A stretch of DNA of 39,738 bases from Firmicutes bacterium ADurb.Bin080 (GTDB lineage Bacteria > Bacillota > Clostridia > Christensenellales > DTU072). This document shows positions 7,357 to 15,698 of the stretch, piece after piece. A model generated the notes under the pieces. That model saw only the letters and a program-made list of their open reading frames with translations. It was not told where the DNA came from and searched no databases. Each line of letters opens with the position of its first letter. Within the stretch, counting starts at the first letter, position 1. The stretch lies in NCBI GenBank assembly GCA_002070965.1, contig MWEH01000105.1:1-39738 (forward strand), written 5' to 3'. A program made the translations under genes and the position numbers.

Positions 7357-8928
7357 TTACTCTTTAGCATTTCCTTCTTCATCGTAAGAAACATATTCAG
7401 CTCCAGGAATATCTATCTTGGTATCATTTTTTTCTCCAGTATATATGTCATCTAAGTATGAATTTTCAGCATCTGCTACGGCAGCGCTAGTTTCGTAAAG
7501 AGAAATTTTTGCCTGCTGCAATTCGTCCATTTTTTTCTTGTTCAAAGGATACCAGAAAAGCAGTATAATCCCAGAGATTATAAACATTATGGACGGGATT
7601 AATGTTCCCCAAAGATATAATTGAGACTTAGTAGCATCCGTTTGAATGAGATTTAATGCGTTGTAACCTACCCAGGCAATTGCCTGTGTTGAAAGAACCC
7701 CTGCTAGGGTTTGCCCCAGTTTTCTGGTGAAGGAAAAAACAGCATAGGTATTTGTTTCATCCCTCTTTTTTGTCTTTACCAATTGATAATCAATAGCATC
7801 GGTTACAAACGCCCAGACTTCTAATAAGAAAAAGCTGAAGCCGGCACCCGCTACAAAGGACAGGGCTATAAAAACCCAAATATTTGTAGTTTTAATAATC
7901 ATTAGAATAAGAAAAATAGCACCCGAAAAAAGCATTCCAAAGCCGCAAACCTCCCTTTTCCCAAACTTCATAACCAGTTTGTTTGTGAACAGCATAACAG
8001 CGACCATAGGAACGTAGGTTGAAAGGGTAAGGGCTATGTTCATTTCGGGCTTATTGAAATAATCGTCCATAATGTAGAGTCCAAGGGATTGCATGAACAT
8101 TTGCCCCGCAATTAATAACATAGAAGCGGTACACAAGGATAAGAATGGCCTGCTTTTTATTAAACTCTTAAGAGAATTAGCAAATTCTCCTTTTTGTTGT
8201 TTATTATATGGTTCGGGAGCGATTCTTTCTTTAGTAAATTTATAACTCAATAAAAAACAAATAATTGAGAAGAATGCTAGGACCGAAACCCCAATTATTA
8301 GTTTGTTCCAATCCATTACTTTTATAGGGTCATTGTTTGCATCATACAAAATCGCCCCTGAAGGATCTTTCGCGACACTGAAGCAAAGGCCGGATAGAAC
8401 CATGGCTCCAATTCCGCCTACACCCGATCCAACCGAACGAAGAATTGAAAGGGTAGATCTTTCCTTTACATCAGAGGTTATGACTGACGCAAGAGAGCCA
8501 TATGGAATATTGATTGTGGTGTATATCATACCAAAAAGTATGTAAGTGACATATGCATATGCAAGTTTCCCTCCCATTGTCATCCCAGGAAACTTCATGA
8601 AAAGTAAAACTGTGGAGATAGCCATTGGAATTGCCATCCTTACAAGCCATGGCTTATATTTACCTGCACTAGTAGGTTTAGAGATATCAACTATTCTGCC
8701 CATCAGTGGATCGTTTATTGCGTCCCAAACCCTTGCTAGAAGAAATAAAAGAGTAATTTTACCTGCATCAATAAATAGTATGTCGGTATAAAACTTTTGA
8801 AGAAGAGATCCAACTAAGCCGAAAACCAAAAGACAGCCCGCGTCTCCTAGGGCGTAGCCCAGCTTATCGGAGATAGTAATCCCACTGGTTTTTAATCCCG
8901 GTATAATTTCTTTCGCTACTGTTGTCAT
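7357..8928 (-). CDS. GPH-family (glycoside-pentoside-hexuronide:cation) symporter, MFS
   Basis: About 523 residues with twelve hydrophobic segments and the GPH look: KLGYALGDAGCLLVFGLVG at the N-terminus, then LARVWDAINDPLMGRIVD in the first cytoplasmic loop, with the conserved Asp residues used for cation coupling. A longer acidic C-terminal tail follows the last helix. GGAGG lies 5 bases before the second of two adjacent ATGs, so I start there; the in-frame TTG at 8940 overlaps the ribosome-binding site. GPH proteins import sugars, glycosides or glucuronides with Na+ or H+. The ROK regulator upstream fits a carbohydrate, but the substrate cannot be read from the sequence. Confidence 0.9.
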   Translation of the reverse strand: MTTVAKEIIPGLKTSGITISDKLGYALGDAGCLLVFGLVGSLLQKFYTDILFIDAGKITLLFLLARVWDAINDPLMGRIVDISKPTSAGKYKPWLVRMAIPMAISTVLLFMKFPGMTMGGKLAYAYVTYILFGMIYTTINIPYGSLASVITSDVKERSTLSILRSVGSGVGGIGAMVLSGLCFSVAKDPSGAILYDANNDPIKVMDWNKLIIGVSVLAFFSIICFLLSYKFTKERIAPEPYNKQQKGEFANSLKSLIKSRPFLSLCTASMLLIAGQMFMQSLGLYIMDDYFNKPEMNIALTLSTYVPMVAVMLFTNKLVMKFGKREVCGFGMLFSGAIFLILMIIKTTNIWVFIALSFVAGAGFSFFLLEVWAFVTDAIDYQLVKTKKRDETNTYAVFSFTRKLGQTLAGVLSTQAIAWVGYNALNLIQTDATKSQLYLWGTLIPSIMFIISGIILLFWYPLNKKKMDELQQAKISLYETSAAVADAENSYLDDIYTGEKNDTKIDIPGAEYVSYDEEGNAKE

Positions 8929-8982
8929 CATAACCTCCAAACAATAATATATAATATAGCTTGATATGTAGAAGAATCCTTA

Positions 8983-8992
8983 CTGATATAAT
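8983..8992 (-). promoter_or_regulatory. Shared element CTGATATAAT upstream of the GPH symporter gene
   Basis: Second copy of the element described at 7282, about 55 bases upstream of the symporter start, with GTATTATTTT 8 bases further on. It could be an operator read by the adjacent ROK protein or part of a promoter. Low confidence. Confidence 0.3.
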
Positions 8993-9033
8993 TACTAATG
9001 GTATTATTTTTTTGTTAGAAAATGAACTGCGTT

Positions 9034-9180
9034 CTACGAGGAAAGATAATCACTGGGTTCTTCGTCATTTTCTTCATTTTTCGAGGAAAGATAATCACTA
9101 GGTTCTTCGTCATCCTCTTCATTTATAGAGGAAAGTTAATCACTAGGTTCTTCGTCATCATCTTCATTTTTTGAGACAAA
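9034..9180 (-). repeat. 45-bp tandem repeat spanning the ROK gene's stop codon
   Basis: On the minus strand a 45-base unit (15 codons) occurs three times plus a part. The first copy encodes the acidic end of the ROK protein (SKNEDDDEEPSD). The next reads stop-LSSINEEDDEEPSD, the next YLSSKNEENDEEPSD, then YLSS and TAG (9034-9036). The stop TAA (9136-9138) stands where the next two copies have TAT (Tyr). All copies share one frame, so a single substitution at 9136 separates the present protein from one 34 residues longer. Confidence 0.95.
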
Positions 9181-10338
9181 ACTATCGTCTTCAGCGTCAG
9201 GTTTAATTAGCCCAAATAAGCAGAATTTGAGGGCAACTATTCCGCTGGAAAGAAACTTTAATTTGTCTGAGTTGGTCGGTCTAATAACGGGCTTAAGATA
9301 GCCCGCATCTTTAATAAGAGCACACAATTTCTCGAATATATCATCGTGTAAAAACATACCTCCAGAGAGAATAATCTTGGCAGGATCAATTATAAAACCA
9401 ATATTTGCTACTGTATCAGAAATCTGTTTTAAACAGTCAGATATTACGCTATAGGCCACTTTATCAGTGGAGAATAATTTATAAATTTCTTCCGCTTCAA
9501 GATCTTTGGATGTTTCCATTTCATATCTTTTGCGGATCCTCTTTTCGCTTACATAGTCACCTAAAGTAATCTTTTCTTGAATATTTCTAACTTGCGTCTG
9601 CCCGATTTCACCTGCTTCATTCCCACTTCCTCTTACTATTCTTCCGTTTGAGACAATTGCTCCCCCAAGCTTAGGCCCATGCTTTACGTAGAGAAAATCA
9701 TTTAGCTCAGAGGTGATTATGGAATATGCCTGAGCACGCACATTGTTCGTAATAATTATTGGATAGGGGTACTGCATAGACAAAACTTTTCTTAGGGGAA
9801 AATTTGGAGGGAAAAGCCCCCGGCTATCAATTAGGATTCCCTTCTCAGTATCCACCTTGCCAATAACCCCAATTCCAATACAGCGAATTTTATACTGGGT
9901 ACTCCAATGGTTCCCGAGAATGTCATCTTCAGCAGGATTAAGAGGATCTGCTTGTTGAATAACCGAGGAATCAAAAGTCTTTTCTATAAGGGTTTCATAT
10001 CTATTGCATATGGAGAAATATATTTTGTCACTTTCAATGGTTATATTGGCTACCCGTAATTCTTTATAGTTTATGTCAAGCAATACTTCTCGTCTTCCAG
10101 ACTTATTTCTTTGAACGGAGCCACTTTCTATTATTGCGCCACAAGACATAAGATCTTTTACTAGGACAGTAATGGAAGCAGTTGTCAGTCCTGTCTCTTT
10201 TGCTAGTTCTAGCCGGGACATTGCACCATTATCATATAAAAGTCTTAGAATAGAAGATTTATTATTCTTCTTAAGACTCTTTAGACTATTAACTTCATTC
10301 CCCATACTATAGTTCACTGAACTCAATTCCTCACCCAT
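9136..10338 (-). CDS. ROK-family transcriptional regulator (NagC/XylR type)
   Basis: 400 residues. An N-terminal winged helix (about 27-70, ILRLLYDNGAMSRLELAKET) is followed by a ROK sugar-kinase-like domain (about 85-375) with CIGIGVIGKVD, LGGAIVSNGRIVRG and GNEAGEIGQTQV. The ROK zinc cluster (a CxCGxxGC motif) is absent and the usual His of GEIGH is Gln, so it should be a regulator without kinase activity. The tail is strongly acidic and its stop lies inside a tandem repeat. The start is uncertain: the ATG at 10338 has no good ribosome-binding site, and a GTG seven codons on with GAGG upstream is an alternative. It probably controls the symporter and dehydrogenase genes around it. Confidence 0.88.
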   Translation of the reverse strand: MGEELSSVNYSMGNEVNSLKSLKKNNKSSILRLLYDNGAMSRLELAKETGLTTASITVLVKDLMSCGAIIESGSVQRNKSGRREVLLDINYKELRVANITIESDKIYFSICNRYETLIEKTFDSSVIQQADPLNPAEDDILGNHWSTQYKIRCIGIGVIGKVDTEKGILIDSRGLFPPNFPLRKVLSMQYPYPIIITNNVRAQAYSIITSELNDFLYVKHGPKLGGAIVSNGRIVRGSGNEAGEIGQTQVRNIQEKITLGDYVSEKRIRKRYEMETSKDLEAEEIYKLFSTDKVAYSVISDCLKQISDTVANIGFIIDPAKIILSGGMFLHDDIFEKLCALIKDAGYLKPVIRPTNSDKLKFLSSGIVALKFCLFGLIKPDAEDDSFVSKNEDDDEEPSD

Positions 10339-10386
10339 TAAATTATTAAAAAATGATTTATATAATAATCTTTAATTAATTATCCT

Positions 10387-11502
10387 TTATTTACCAAGAG
10401 ATTTAAACAACTCTTGCATATCGGTTACTGAAGGTTGAACGGGGTTAAATTTCATCAAAGGATGTTCAACGCAGAGTTTTGAAAGGTGATATGTATCTGA
10501 TATACCCAGATCCTCAATGGTAGTTTTTAGCCCAGCAATTCTTTGCAGGGATACTACATAATTCTCCATTTCATTAGTGTCTGAAAAACCCACTTCCCTC
10601 GCCAACTCTTCAAGTCTCTCATCGTTATTAAGCCTGATAAATCCAGCCAGGGTAAAAGCACAAGCTTCACCGTGAGCGAGGTGGAAAATCATAGAAAGAG
10701 GATAACTTGCCGCATGACAACCCGCGGTTCTAGTTTGAGAAAATGCAAGCCCAGCGAGGAGTGCACCGTAGCTCATTCCAATTCGAGAATTTAATTCCCT
10801 TCCTTCGTTATATGCGTTTGATAAGTTAGAAAATATATGTTTGGCCGCTTCCTTCGCCAAAAGATCGGTAATAGGCTGATGATTTATGTTCCAAAAACTC
10901 TCAAGTGCATGAGACAAGGCATCAAGACCAGTAATCATAGTAACTCTTGGTGGAACTGTAAGCGTAAGGGTGGGATCGATAACACATATATCTGGAAGAA
11001 AAACGGGAGAGTTAATTGTGTTTTTTATGTCTCCGTGGCTGACTACTGATACGGAAGTTACTTCCGCTCCGGTACCCGCAGTACTGGGAACGGCAATAAT
11101 TTTTATTGGGGAAGTAACATTAAAGGGGACTTCCTGCCGAAAGAATTTAAGCAATTCGGGGATATCCATTGGTTTATAGCTATAAACTCCTTTTACGAAC
11201 TTGGCGGTATCCATGACACTTCCACCACCGATCGCAATAATTGTGTCGCACTTATGGAGAGAGGCCAAAATCAATAGTTTCATCACGCCAGTTAGTTGAG
11301 GGTTGGGTTCGATTTCAGAGAATATATCTTTAATTTGAGGGCATTCTTCCTTCAATTTTAAGGAAAAGGGTTTTAAGAAAGGGTCGCAGGCAATAATGGC
11401 TGAAGCAGAGGTTTTAAATAGAATATCTCCCATTTTTTTTGTAGAATCAACACCAAAATGGATACAACTGTTTTGTTTGTAAAGAAAACTATCGATATTC
11501 AC
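10387..11502 (-). CDS. Iron-containing alcohol dehydrogenase, phosphonoacetaldehyde-reductase-like
   Basis: 371 residues if translation starts at the GTG at 11502, which has GGAGGGG five bases upstream; the in-frame ATG at 11514 overlaps that site. Group III alcohol dehydrogenase motifs are clear: IGGGSVMDTAK for NAD(P), PSTAGTGAEVT, and metal ligands Asp194, His198, His263 and His277. The stretch LTLTVPPRVTMITGLDALSHALESFW and the early end at about 371 residues resemble the hydroxyethylphosphonate dehydrogenase / phosphonoacetaldehyde reductase branch. No other phosphonate gene is near, so the substrate may be another small aldehyde. It is followed by the ROK gene after 48 bases, likely one transcript. 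Confidence 0.85.
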   Translation of the reverse strand: MNIDSFLYKQNSCIHFGVDSTKKMGDILFKTSASAIIACDPFLKPFSLKLKEECPQIKDIFSEIEPNPQLTGVMKLLILASLHKCDTIIAIGGGSVMDTAKFVKGVYSYKPMDIPELLKFFRQEVPFNVTSPIKIIAVPSTAGTGAEVTSVSVVSHGDIKNTINSPVFLPDICVIDPTLTLTVPPRVTMITGLDALSHALESFWNINHQPITDLLAKEAAKHIFSNLSNAYNEGRELNSRIGMSYGALLAGLAFSQTRTAGCHAASYPLSMIFHLAHGEACAFTLAGFIRLNNDERLEELAREVGFSDTNEMENYVVSLQRIAGLKTTIEDLGISDTYHLSKLCVEHPLMKFNPVQPSVTDMQELFKSLGK

Positions 11503-11548
11503 ATACCCCTCCATAGCCCATTATAAACAAATAACTATTATCATAATT

Positions 11549-11576
11549 TTTGCATAAAAATATAATGTTATGCAAA
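11549..11576. promoter_or_regulatory. Perfect inverted repeat between the dehydrogenase and argG, candidate operator
   Basis: TTTGCATAA (11549-11557) and TTATGCAAA (11568-11576) are exact 9-bp arms around a 10-base AT spacer. It lies about 50-75 bases upstream of the dehydrogenase start and 300 bases before argG. The half-site recurs several times nearer argG, so one arginine regulator may bind across the whole divergent region; a site for a dehydrogenase regulator is the other option. Confidence 0.45.
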
Positions 11577-11750
11577 TCATTTGGAGCCGGTGCAAAGGAT
11601 AAATAACTTGATTTATAAACTAAAAAAGTTTATTAATATACCGTATGTATCTCGCGCGCTCGTTATTTAAAATTATTAATTAATTAAATATTAACACAGT
11701 GGAGTATAACTTGTAAATACGAAAAACAGGGAATAACCGGGGCATGATAA

Positions 11751-11827
11751 TATGCATTTATGCAAAAAAATAGATTATATTATTAAAAATATGCAGTATT
11801 TTAGCATAATATTACTTGTTTTATGCA
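11751..11827. promoter_or_regulatory. Cluster of TATGCA half-sites, candidate ArgR operators
   Basis: TATGCA occurs at 11751-11756, 11759-11764, 11790-11795 and 11822-11827, with the reverse form GCATAA at 11804-11809. GCATAA (11804) and TTATGC (11821) form the same arrangement as the inverted repeat at 11549, and ATGC (11791) / GCAT (11804) forms another. ArgR boxes are AT-rich imperfect palindromes placed over arginine promoters, and the last half-site sits inside the argG promoter spacer. No argR gene is in the window; the identity is an inference. Confidence 0.45.
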
Positions 11828-11844
11828 CGTATAACATGTATAAT
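11816..11844 (+). promoter_or_regulatory. Predicted promoter of the arginine cluster
   Basis: TTGTTT (11816-11821), a 17-base spacer and TATAAT (11839-11844), 31 bases upstream of the argG ATG. A TATGCA half-site lies in the spacer, where a bound repressor would block RNA polymerase. The rest of the 11515-11875 gap is AT-rich without a supported gene. Confidence 0.6.
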
Positions 11845-11875
11845 TTCAACATCATTTATAAACGGAGGCAATATA

Positions 11876-13111
11876 ATGGATAAGAAAGACATTAAGAAAG
11901 TAGTTCTTGCATATTCGGGAGGTCTTGACACTTCAATCATTATCCCCTGGTTGAAAGAAAACTATAACAATTGTGAGGTAATTGCTGTATCTGGAAATGT
12001 GGGGCAAGCGGATGAACTTGAGGGACTTGAAGAAAAAGCGATCAAGACAGGGGCCTCCAAGATATACATAGAAGATTTAACCGAAGAATTTGTAGAAGAC
12101 TTCATTATCCCTACAGTTAAAGCGGGAGCAAAATACGAGGGATACCTTTTGGGAACCTCATTTGCAAGACCCGTTATTGCAAAAAGATTGGTCGAAATCG
12201 CCCTTAAGGAAGGAGCCGATGCTATCTGCCATGGTTGTACCGGGAAGGGAAATGATCAGGTTCGTTTTGAACTTACAATAAAGGCTTTTGCTCCCGATAT
12301 GCATATAATTGCTCCCTGGAGAGAATGGTCAATAAAATCGAGAGAAGAGGAAATAGATTATGCGGAAGCTCATAAGATTCCGTTAAAGATTAACAGAGAA
12401 ACCAATTATTCAAAGGATAAGAATATGTGGCATCTTTCCCATGAGGGACTGGATCTTGAGGATGCAGGCAATGAGCCCAAGTATGGAAAAAAAGGATTTC
12501 TTGAGATGTGTGTTGGACCCGAACAGGCTAAGGACCAACCATCATACGTGGAAATTGAATTCGAGAAGGGAAAACCAGTTTCATTTAATGGAGAAAAGAT
12601 GAGCGCAAAGGATATCATTTTAAACCTGAATAAAGTCGGAGGGGAAAATGGTATAGGTCTATTGGACATAGTTGAGAATAGACTTGTTGGAATGAAGTGT
12701 AGAGGAGTTTATGAAACCCCAGGAGGAACCATTCTGTATTTTGCGCATGAATATCTTGAATCGATATGCCTTGATAAAATGACCGCCCATAAGAAACAAG
12801 AACTTGGGATTACTTATGGAGAACTGGTATATAACGGACAATGGTTTACACCTTTAAAAGAAGCCCTAGATGCATTTGTTGATAAGACCCAAGAGACTGT
12901 TACAGGTAAAGTAAAGCTTAAATTGTACAAGGGAAATATCATTAAAGCCGGGGTTTGGAGTGAATACTCTTTGTACTCAGAAGCGATAGCCACATTCGGA
13001 GAAGACAATAAATATAATCAGGCTGATGCAGCCGGGTTTATTAATCTATTTGGACTTCCCATAAAAGTTAGCGCACAACTTAAAGCCCAGAGAGAGAAAA
13101 ATAAGAAATAA
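11876..13111 (+). CDS. argG: Argininosuccinate synthase
   Basis: Joins citrulline and aspartate with ATP to give argininosuccinate. 411 residues, the normal length. The start is the ATG of MDKKDIKK, preceded by CGGAGG; the in-frame codons upstream lie in the promoter. The N-type ATP pyrophosphatase P-loop AYSGGLDTS is at residues 11-19, and [26 protein letters not shown] and PWREW follow as in the family. It heads the cluster, unlike the common argC-first order. A GC hairpin without a U-run separates it from argH. Confidence 0.98.
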   Translation: MDKKDIKKVVLAYSGGLDTSIIIPWLKENYNNCEVIAVSGNVGQADELEGLEEKAIKTGASKIYIEDLTEEFVEDFIIPTVKAGAKYEGYLLGTSFARPVIAKRLVEIALKEGADAICHGCTGKGNDQVRFELTIKAFAPDMHIIAPWREWSIKSREEEIDYAEAHKIPLKINRETNYSKDKNMWHLSHEGLDLEDAGNEPKYGKKGFLEMCVGPEQAKDQPSYVEIEFEKGKPVSFNGEKMSAKDIILNLNKVGGENGIGLLDIVENRLVGMKCRGVYETPGGTILYFAHEYLESICLDKMTAHKKQELGITYGELVYNGQWFTPLKEALDAFVDKTQETVTGKVKLKLYKGNIIKAGVWSEYSLYSEAIATFGEDNKYNQADAAGFINLFGLPIKVSAQLKAQREKNKK

Positions 13112-13117
13112 GTGAAT

Positions 13118-13136
13118 GCCCCCGTAAATCGGGGGC
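13118..13136 (+). other. Intercistronic GC hairpin between argG and argH
   Basis: GCCCCCG (13118-13124) pairs exactly with CGGGGGC (13130-13136) around TAAAT, seven bases after the argG stop. TAAATCGC follows instead of a T-run, so it is not a standard terminator. It may protect the argG message end or lower argH expression. Confidence 0.6.
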
Positions 13137-13206
13137 TAAATCGCTTTATAAAGGACATGAATTTATTTCTGCTGCTCTTGGGTTAGCAGAAGGAAGGGAG
13201 GAAAAA

Positions 13207-14583
13207 ATGAGTAAGCTTTGGAAGGGAAGAATGGATGAGAATGATCCTGTCGCTGACAGTTTTAATTCTTCGATTTCCATAGATGGAGTGTTATATAAGC
13301 AGGATATAATAGGCTCAATAGCCCATGCAGTTATGTTGGGAAATACCGGGATCATCAAAAAAGAAGACTCAGAGCTTATTGTCAGCTCTCTAGAAGAAAT
13401 TCTTGAAGATATAGAGGCAGGAAAACTTATAATTTCAAAAACAGAGGAAGATATTCACTCTTTTGTAGAGAATGAGCTTACAAAAAGAATCGGGGACAAA
13501 GGCAAAATGTTGCACACCGCAAGAAGCAGAAATGACCAGGTGGCTCTTGATATAAGATTGTATTTAAAAGGAAAAACCGAGGAAATAATCAATCTGCTCT
13601 CCTTATTTTTGGATGCGATAGCTGAAAAGGCTAATGAAAATTTAAATACTATTATGCCGGGATACACGCATCTTCAAAAAGCTCAACCGGTAACATATGC
13701 ACACTATTTAATGTCATATGGAATGATGTTTTTAAGAGATCTCGAGAGAATGAAAGACAGTCTGAAGAGATGTACGGTTTCTCCCATCGGAAGTTGCGCT
13801 TTAGCGGGCACTACCTACCCTATTGACAGAGTAATGGAAGGAGAACTGCTAGGGCTAAAGGAAATCTCCAAAAACAGCATGGATTCAGTTTCCGACCGGG
13901 ATTTTTGTCTGGAGTTCATGAGCAACGCTGCTATTTTAATGATGCATTTGTCCAGACTATCTGAGGAGGTAATTCTTTTTTCAAGTGGGGAATTTAACTA
14001 TATCGAAATCTCGGATGCCTATTCCACTGGTTCAAGTATTATGCCCCAAAAGAAAAACCCCGATATTGCTGAACTCGTCAGAGGAAAGACCGGCAGGGTA
14101 TACGGAAATTTATTTGCTTTATTGACAGTTATGAAAGGTTTGCCACTTGCATACAACAAGGATATGCAGGAAGATAAGGAAGCTCTTTTCGATTCAGTTG
14201 ATACAGTAATTAATTGCTTAAAGGTATATATCCCGATGCTGAAGGCTATTTCAGTAAAAAAGGAAGCTATGGAAAAAGCGGCGGCATATGGTTATATGAA
14301 TGCTACCGATCTGGCAGATTATCTTACAAAAAAAGGGATGCCTTTCAGAGACGCATACAAACTAACCGGGAAAATCGTGGCCGATGCTATTAAGATGAAA
14401 AAGTCATTAGAAGAAATCAAAATTGAAGAATATAAGGCCTACTCCCCTGTTTTTTCGGAAGATTTATACGGAGTAATAGATATTAAAGAGTGTGTCAAGA
14501 GAAGAAATTCAGAGGGCGGGCCTGCTCCTGAAAGTGTAAAATCTCAGATAGATTACATAAAAGAAGAAATAAAGAAAATATAA
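13207..14583 (+). CDS. argH: Argininosuccinate lyase
   Basis: Splits argininosuccinate into arginine and fumarate, the last step. 458 residues, normal for the fumarase/aspartase superfamily. Seen: KLWKGRM at the start, TARSRNDQVALD (conserved region 1), PGYTHLQKAQP with the catalytic-region His, and the signature GSSIMPQKKNPD at residues 275-286 holding the catalytic Ser. The start has GGGAGG upstream. The next gene, argC, begins 55 bases after the stop. Confidence 0.98.
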   Translation: MSKLWKGRMDENDPVADSFNSSISIDGVLYKQDIIGSIAHAVMLGNTGIIKKEDSELIVSSLEEILEDIEAGKLIISKTEEDIHSFVENELTKRIGDKGKMLHTARSRNDQVALDIRLYLKGKTEEIINLLSLFLDAIAEKANENLNTIMPGYTHLQKAQPVTYAHYLMSYGMMFLRDLERMKDSLKRCTVSPIGSCALAGTTYPIDRVMEGELLGLKEISKNSMDSVSDRDFCLEFMSNAAILMMHLSRLSEEVILFSSGEFNYIEISDAYSTGSSIMPQKKNPDIAELVRGKTGRVYGNLFALLTVMKGLPLAYNKDMQEDKEALFDSVDTVINCLKVYIPMLKAISVKKEAMEKAAAYGYMNATDLADYLTKKGMPFRDAYKLTGKIVADAIKMKKSLEEIKIEEYKAYSPVFSEDLYGVIDIKECVKRRNSEGGPAPESVKSQIDYIKEEIKKI

Positions 14584-14638
14584 AAAATTTGACAAATAGT
14601 TCTTTAAGAGACAGATTAAGAAGGCAAGGAGATAGCAA

Positions 14639-15571
14639 GTGAAAAAGGTTTTTATAGATGGGCAGTACGGAACGACTGGGCTAAGCATATATGACAGAAT
14701 AAAAAAGATGGACCACCTTACTTTTCTTTCTGTTCCGGAAAAAGATAAGAAGGACCCTAAGGTAAAAAAAGAAGTGATGAACGAGTCAGACATCGTTTTA
14801 ATGTGTCTGCCAGATGAAGCAGCTATAGAGAGTGTAGCACTTATTGATAATCCTAATGTAAGAGTAATAGATACTTCTACTGCACACAGAACAGATCCTT
14901 CTTGGCTTTACGGTTTTCCTGAACTTTCTCCCTATCTTAAAGCTAAGCTCTCACTTTCCTCAAGAATTAGTGTTCCGGGTTGTCATGCAAGCGGTTTTCT
15001 TTCTTTAATTTATCCTTTGACAGAATGTGGTTTTCTTCCCAAAGATGCCTTGTTATCTTGTACATCAATTACAGGGTATAGCGGGGGAGGGAAAAAGATG
15101 ATAGGGGAATATGTTGAAGAACAAGAAAATCCAATATATCTGGCCCCAAGAGAATATGGACTTACCCAAAAGCATAAGCATTTAAAGGAAATGAAGTACG
15201 TAGCCGGTTTAAAAAAGGAGCCTGCTTTTGTCCCGATTGTTTCCAATTTCTATAGTGGTATGGTCGTAAGCATTCCTATTTTTAAAGAGCAACTATCCCC
15301 TGGCATCGGATTAAAGGAAATAAAAAAGTTGTTTTCAGAAAAATACACCGGGCCAATAGTTAAGTACACGGAAAATCTTGGAGAGGAAGGGTATTTATCG
15401 GCTGCTATGATGTCGGGCAAAGACTCTATGCAGGTATCTGTTCTTGGAAATGAGGATAGAATACTTCTTGTATCTCGATTCGATAACCTGGGTAAAGGAG
15501 CTTCCGGGGCGGCAGTACAGTGTATGAATCTGATTCTTGGAGAAAATGAAACGTATGGCTTGAATCTTTAA
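14639..15571 (+). CDS. argC: N-acetyl-gamma-glutamyl-phosphate reductase, short (type 2) form
   Basis: Reduces N-acetylglutamyl phosphate to the semialdehyde with NADPH. 310 residues; the short form differs from the roughly 340-residue E. coli/B. subtilis type and starts with the nucleotide-binding loop DGQYGTTGL. The catalytic Cys115 is in VPGCHASGF; GYSGGGKKM follows. Translation begins at GTG with AAGGAG seven bases before it. The last five codons and the stop are copied again in the spacer downstream (see the repeat at 15554). Confidence 0.95.
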   Translation: MKKVFIDGQYGTTGLSIYDRIKKMDHLTFLSVPEKDKKDPKVKKEVMNESDIVLMCLPDEAAIESVALIDNPNVRVIDTSTAHRTDPSWLYGFPELSPYLKAKLSLSSRISVPGCHASGFLSLIYPLTECGFLPKDALLSCTSITGYSGGGKKMIGEYVEEQENPIYLAPREYGLTQKHKHLKEMKYVAGLKKEPAFVPIVSNFYSGMVVSIPIFKEQLSPGIGLKEIKKLFSEKYTGPIVKYTENLGEEGYLSAAMMSGKDSMQVSVLGNEDRILLVSRFDNLGKGASGAAVQCMNLILGENETYGLNL

Positions 15572-15680
15572 GATTAATTGGATGAAAAATAAAATATCGG
15601 TTATAGAAAATAAAATATATGGCTTGAATCTTTAAGATTAATTGGATGAAAAAATAAATATCTGGTATAGAAAATATAAA
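15554..15680 (+). repeat. 64-bp tandem duplication of the argC 3' end
   Basis: The segment beginning TATGGCTTGAATC at 15554, which encodes the last residues YGLNL and the stop of argC plus about 45 bases of spacer, recurs at 15618 with a 64-base period. The first 37 bases are nearly identical and the rest has small indels. The second copy is non-coding and fills the argC-argJ spacer up to the argJ ribosome-binding site. Confidence 0.95.
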
Positions 15681-15698
15681 TATATAGAAGGTAGAAAA

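Noticed and set aside
13118..13136. Terminator between argG and argH
   Set aside because: The stem is strong but no T-run follows; listed as an intercistronic hairpin instead.
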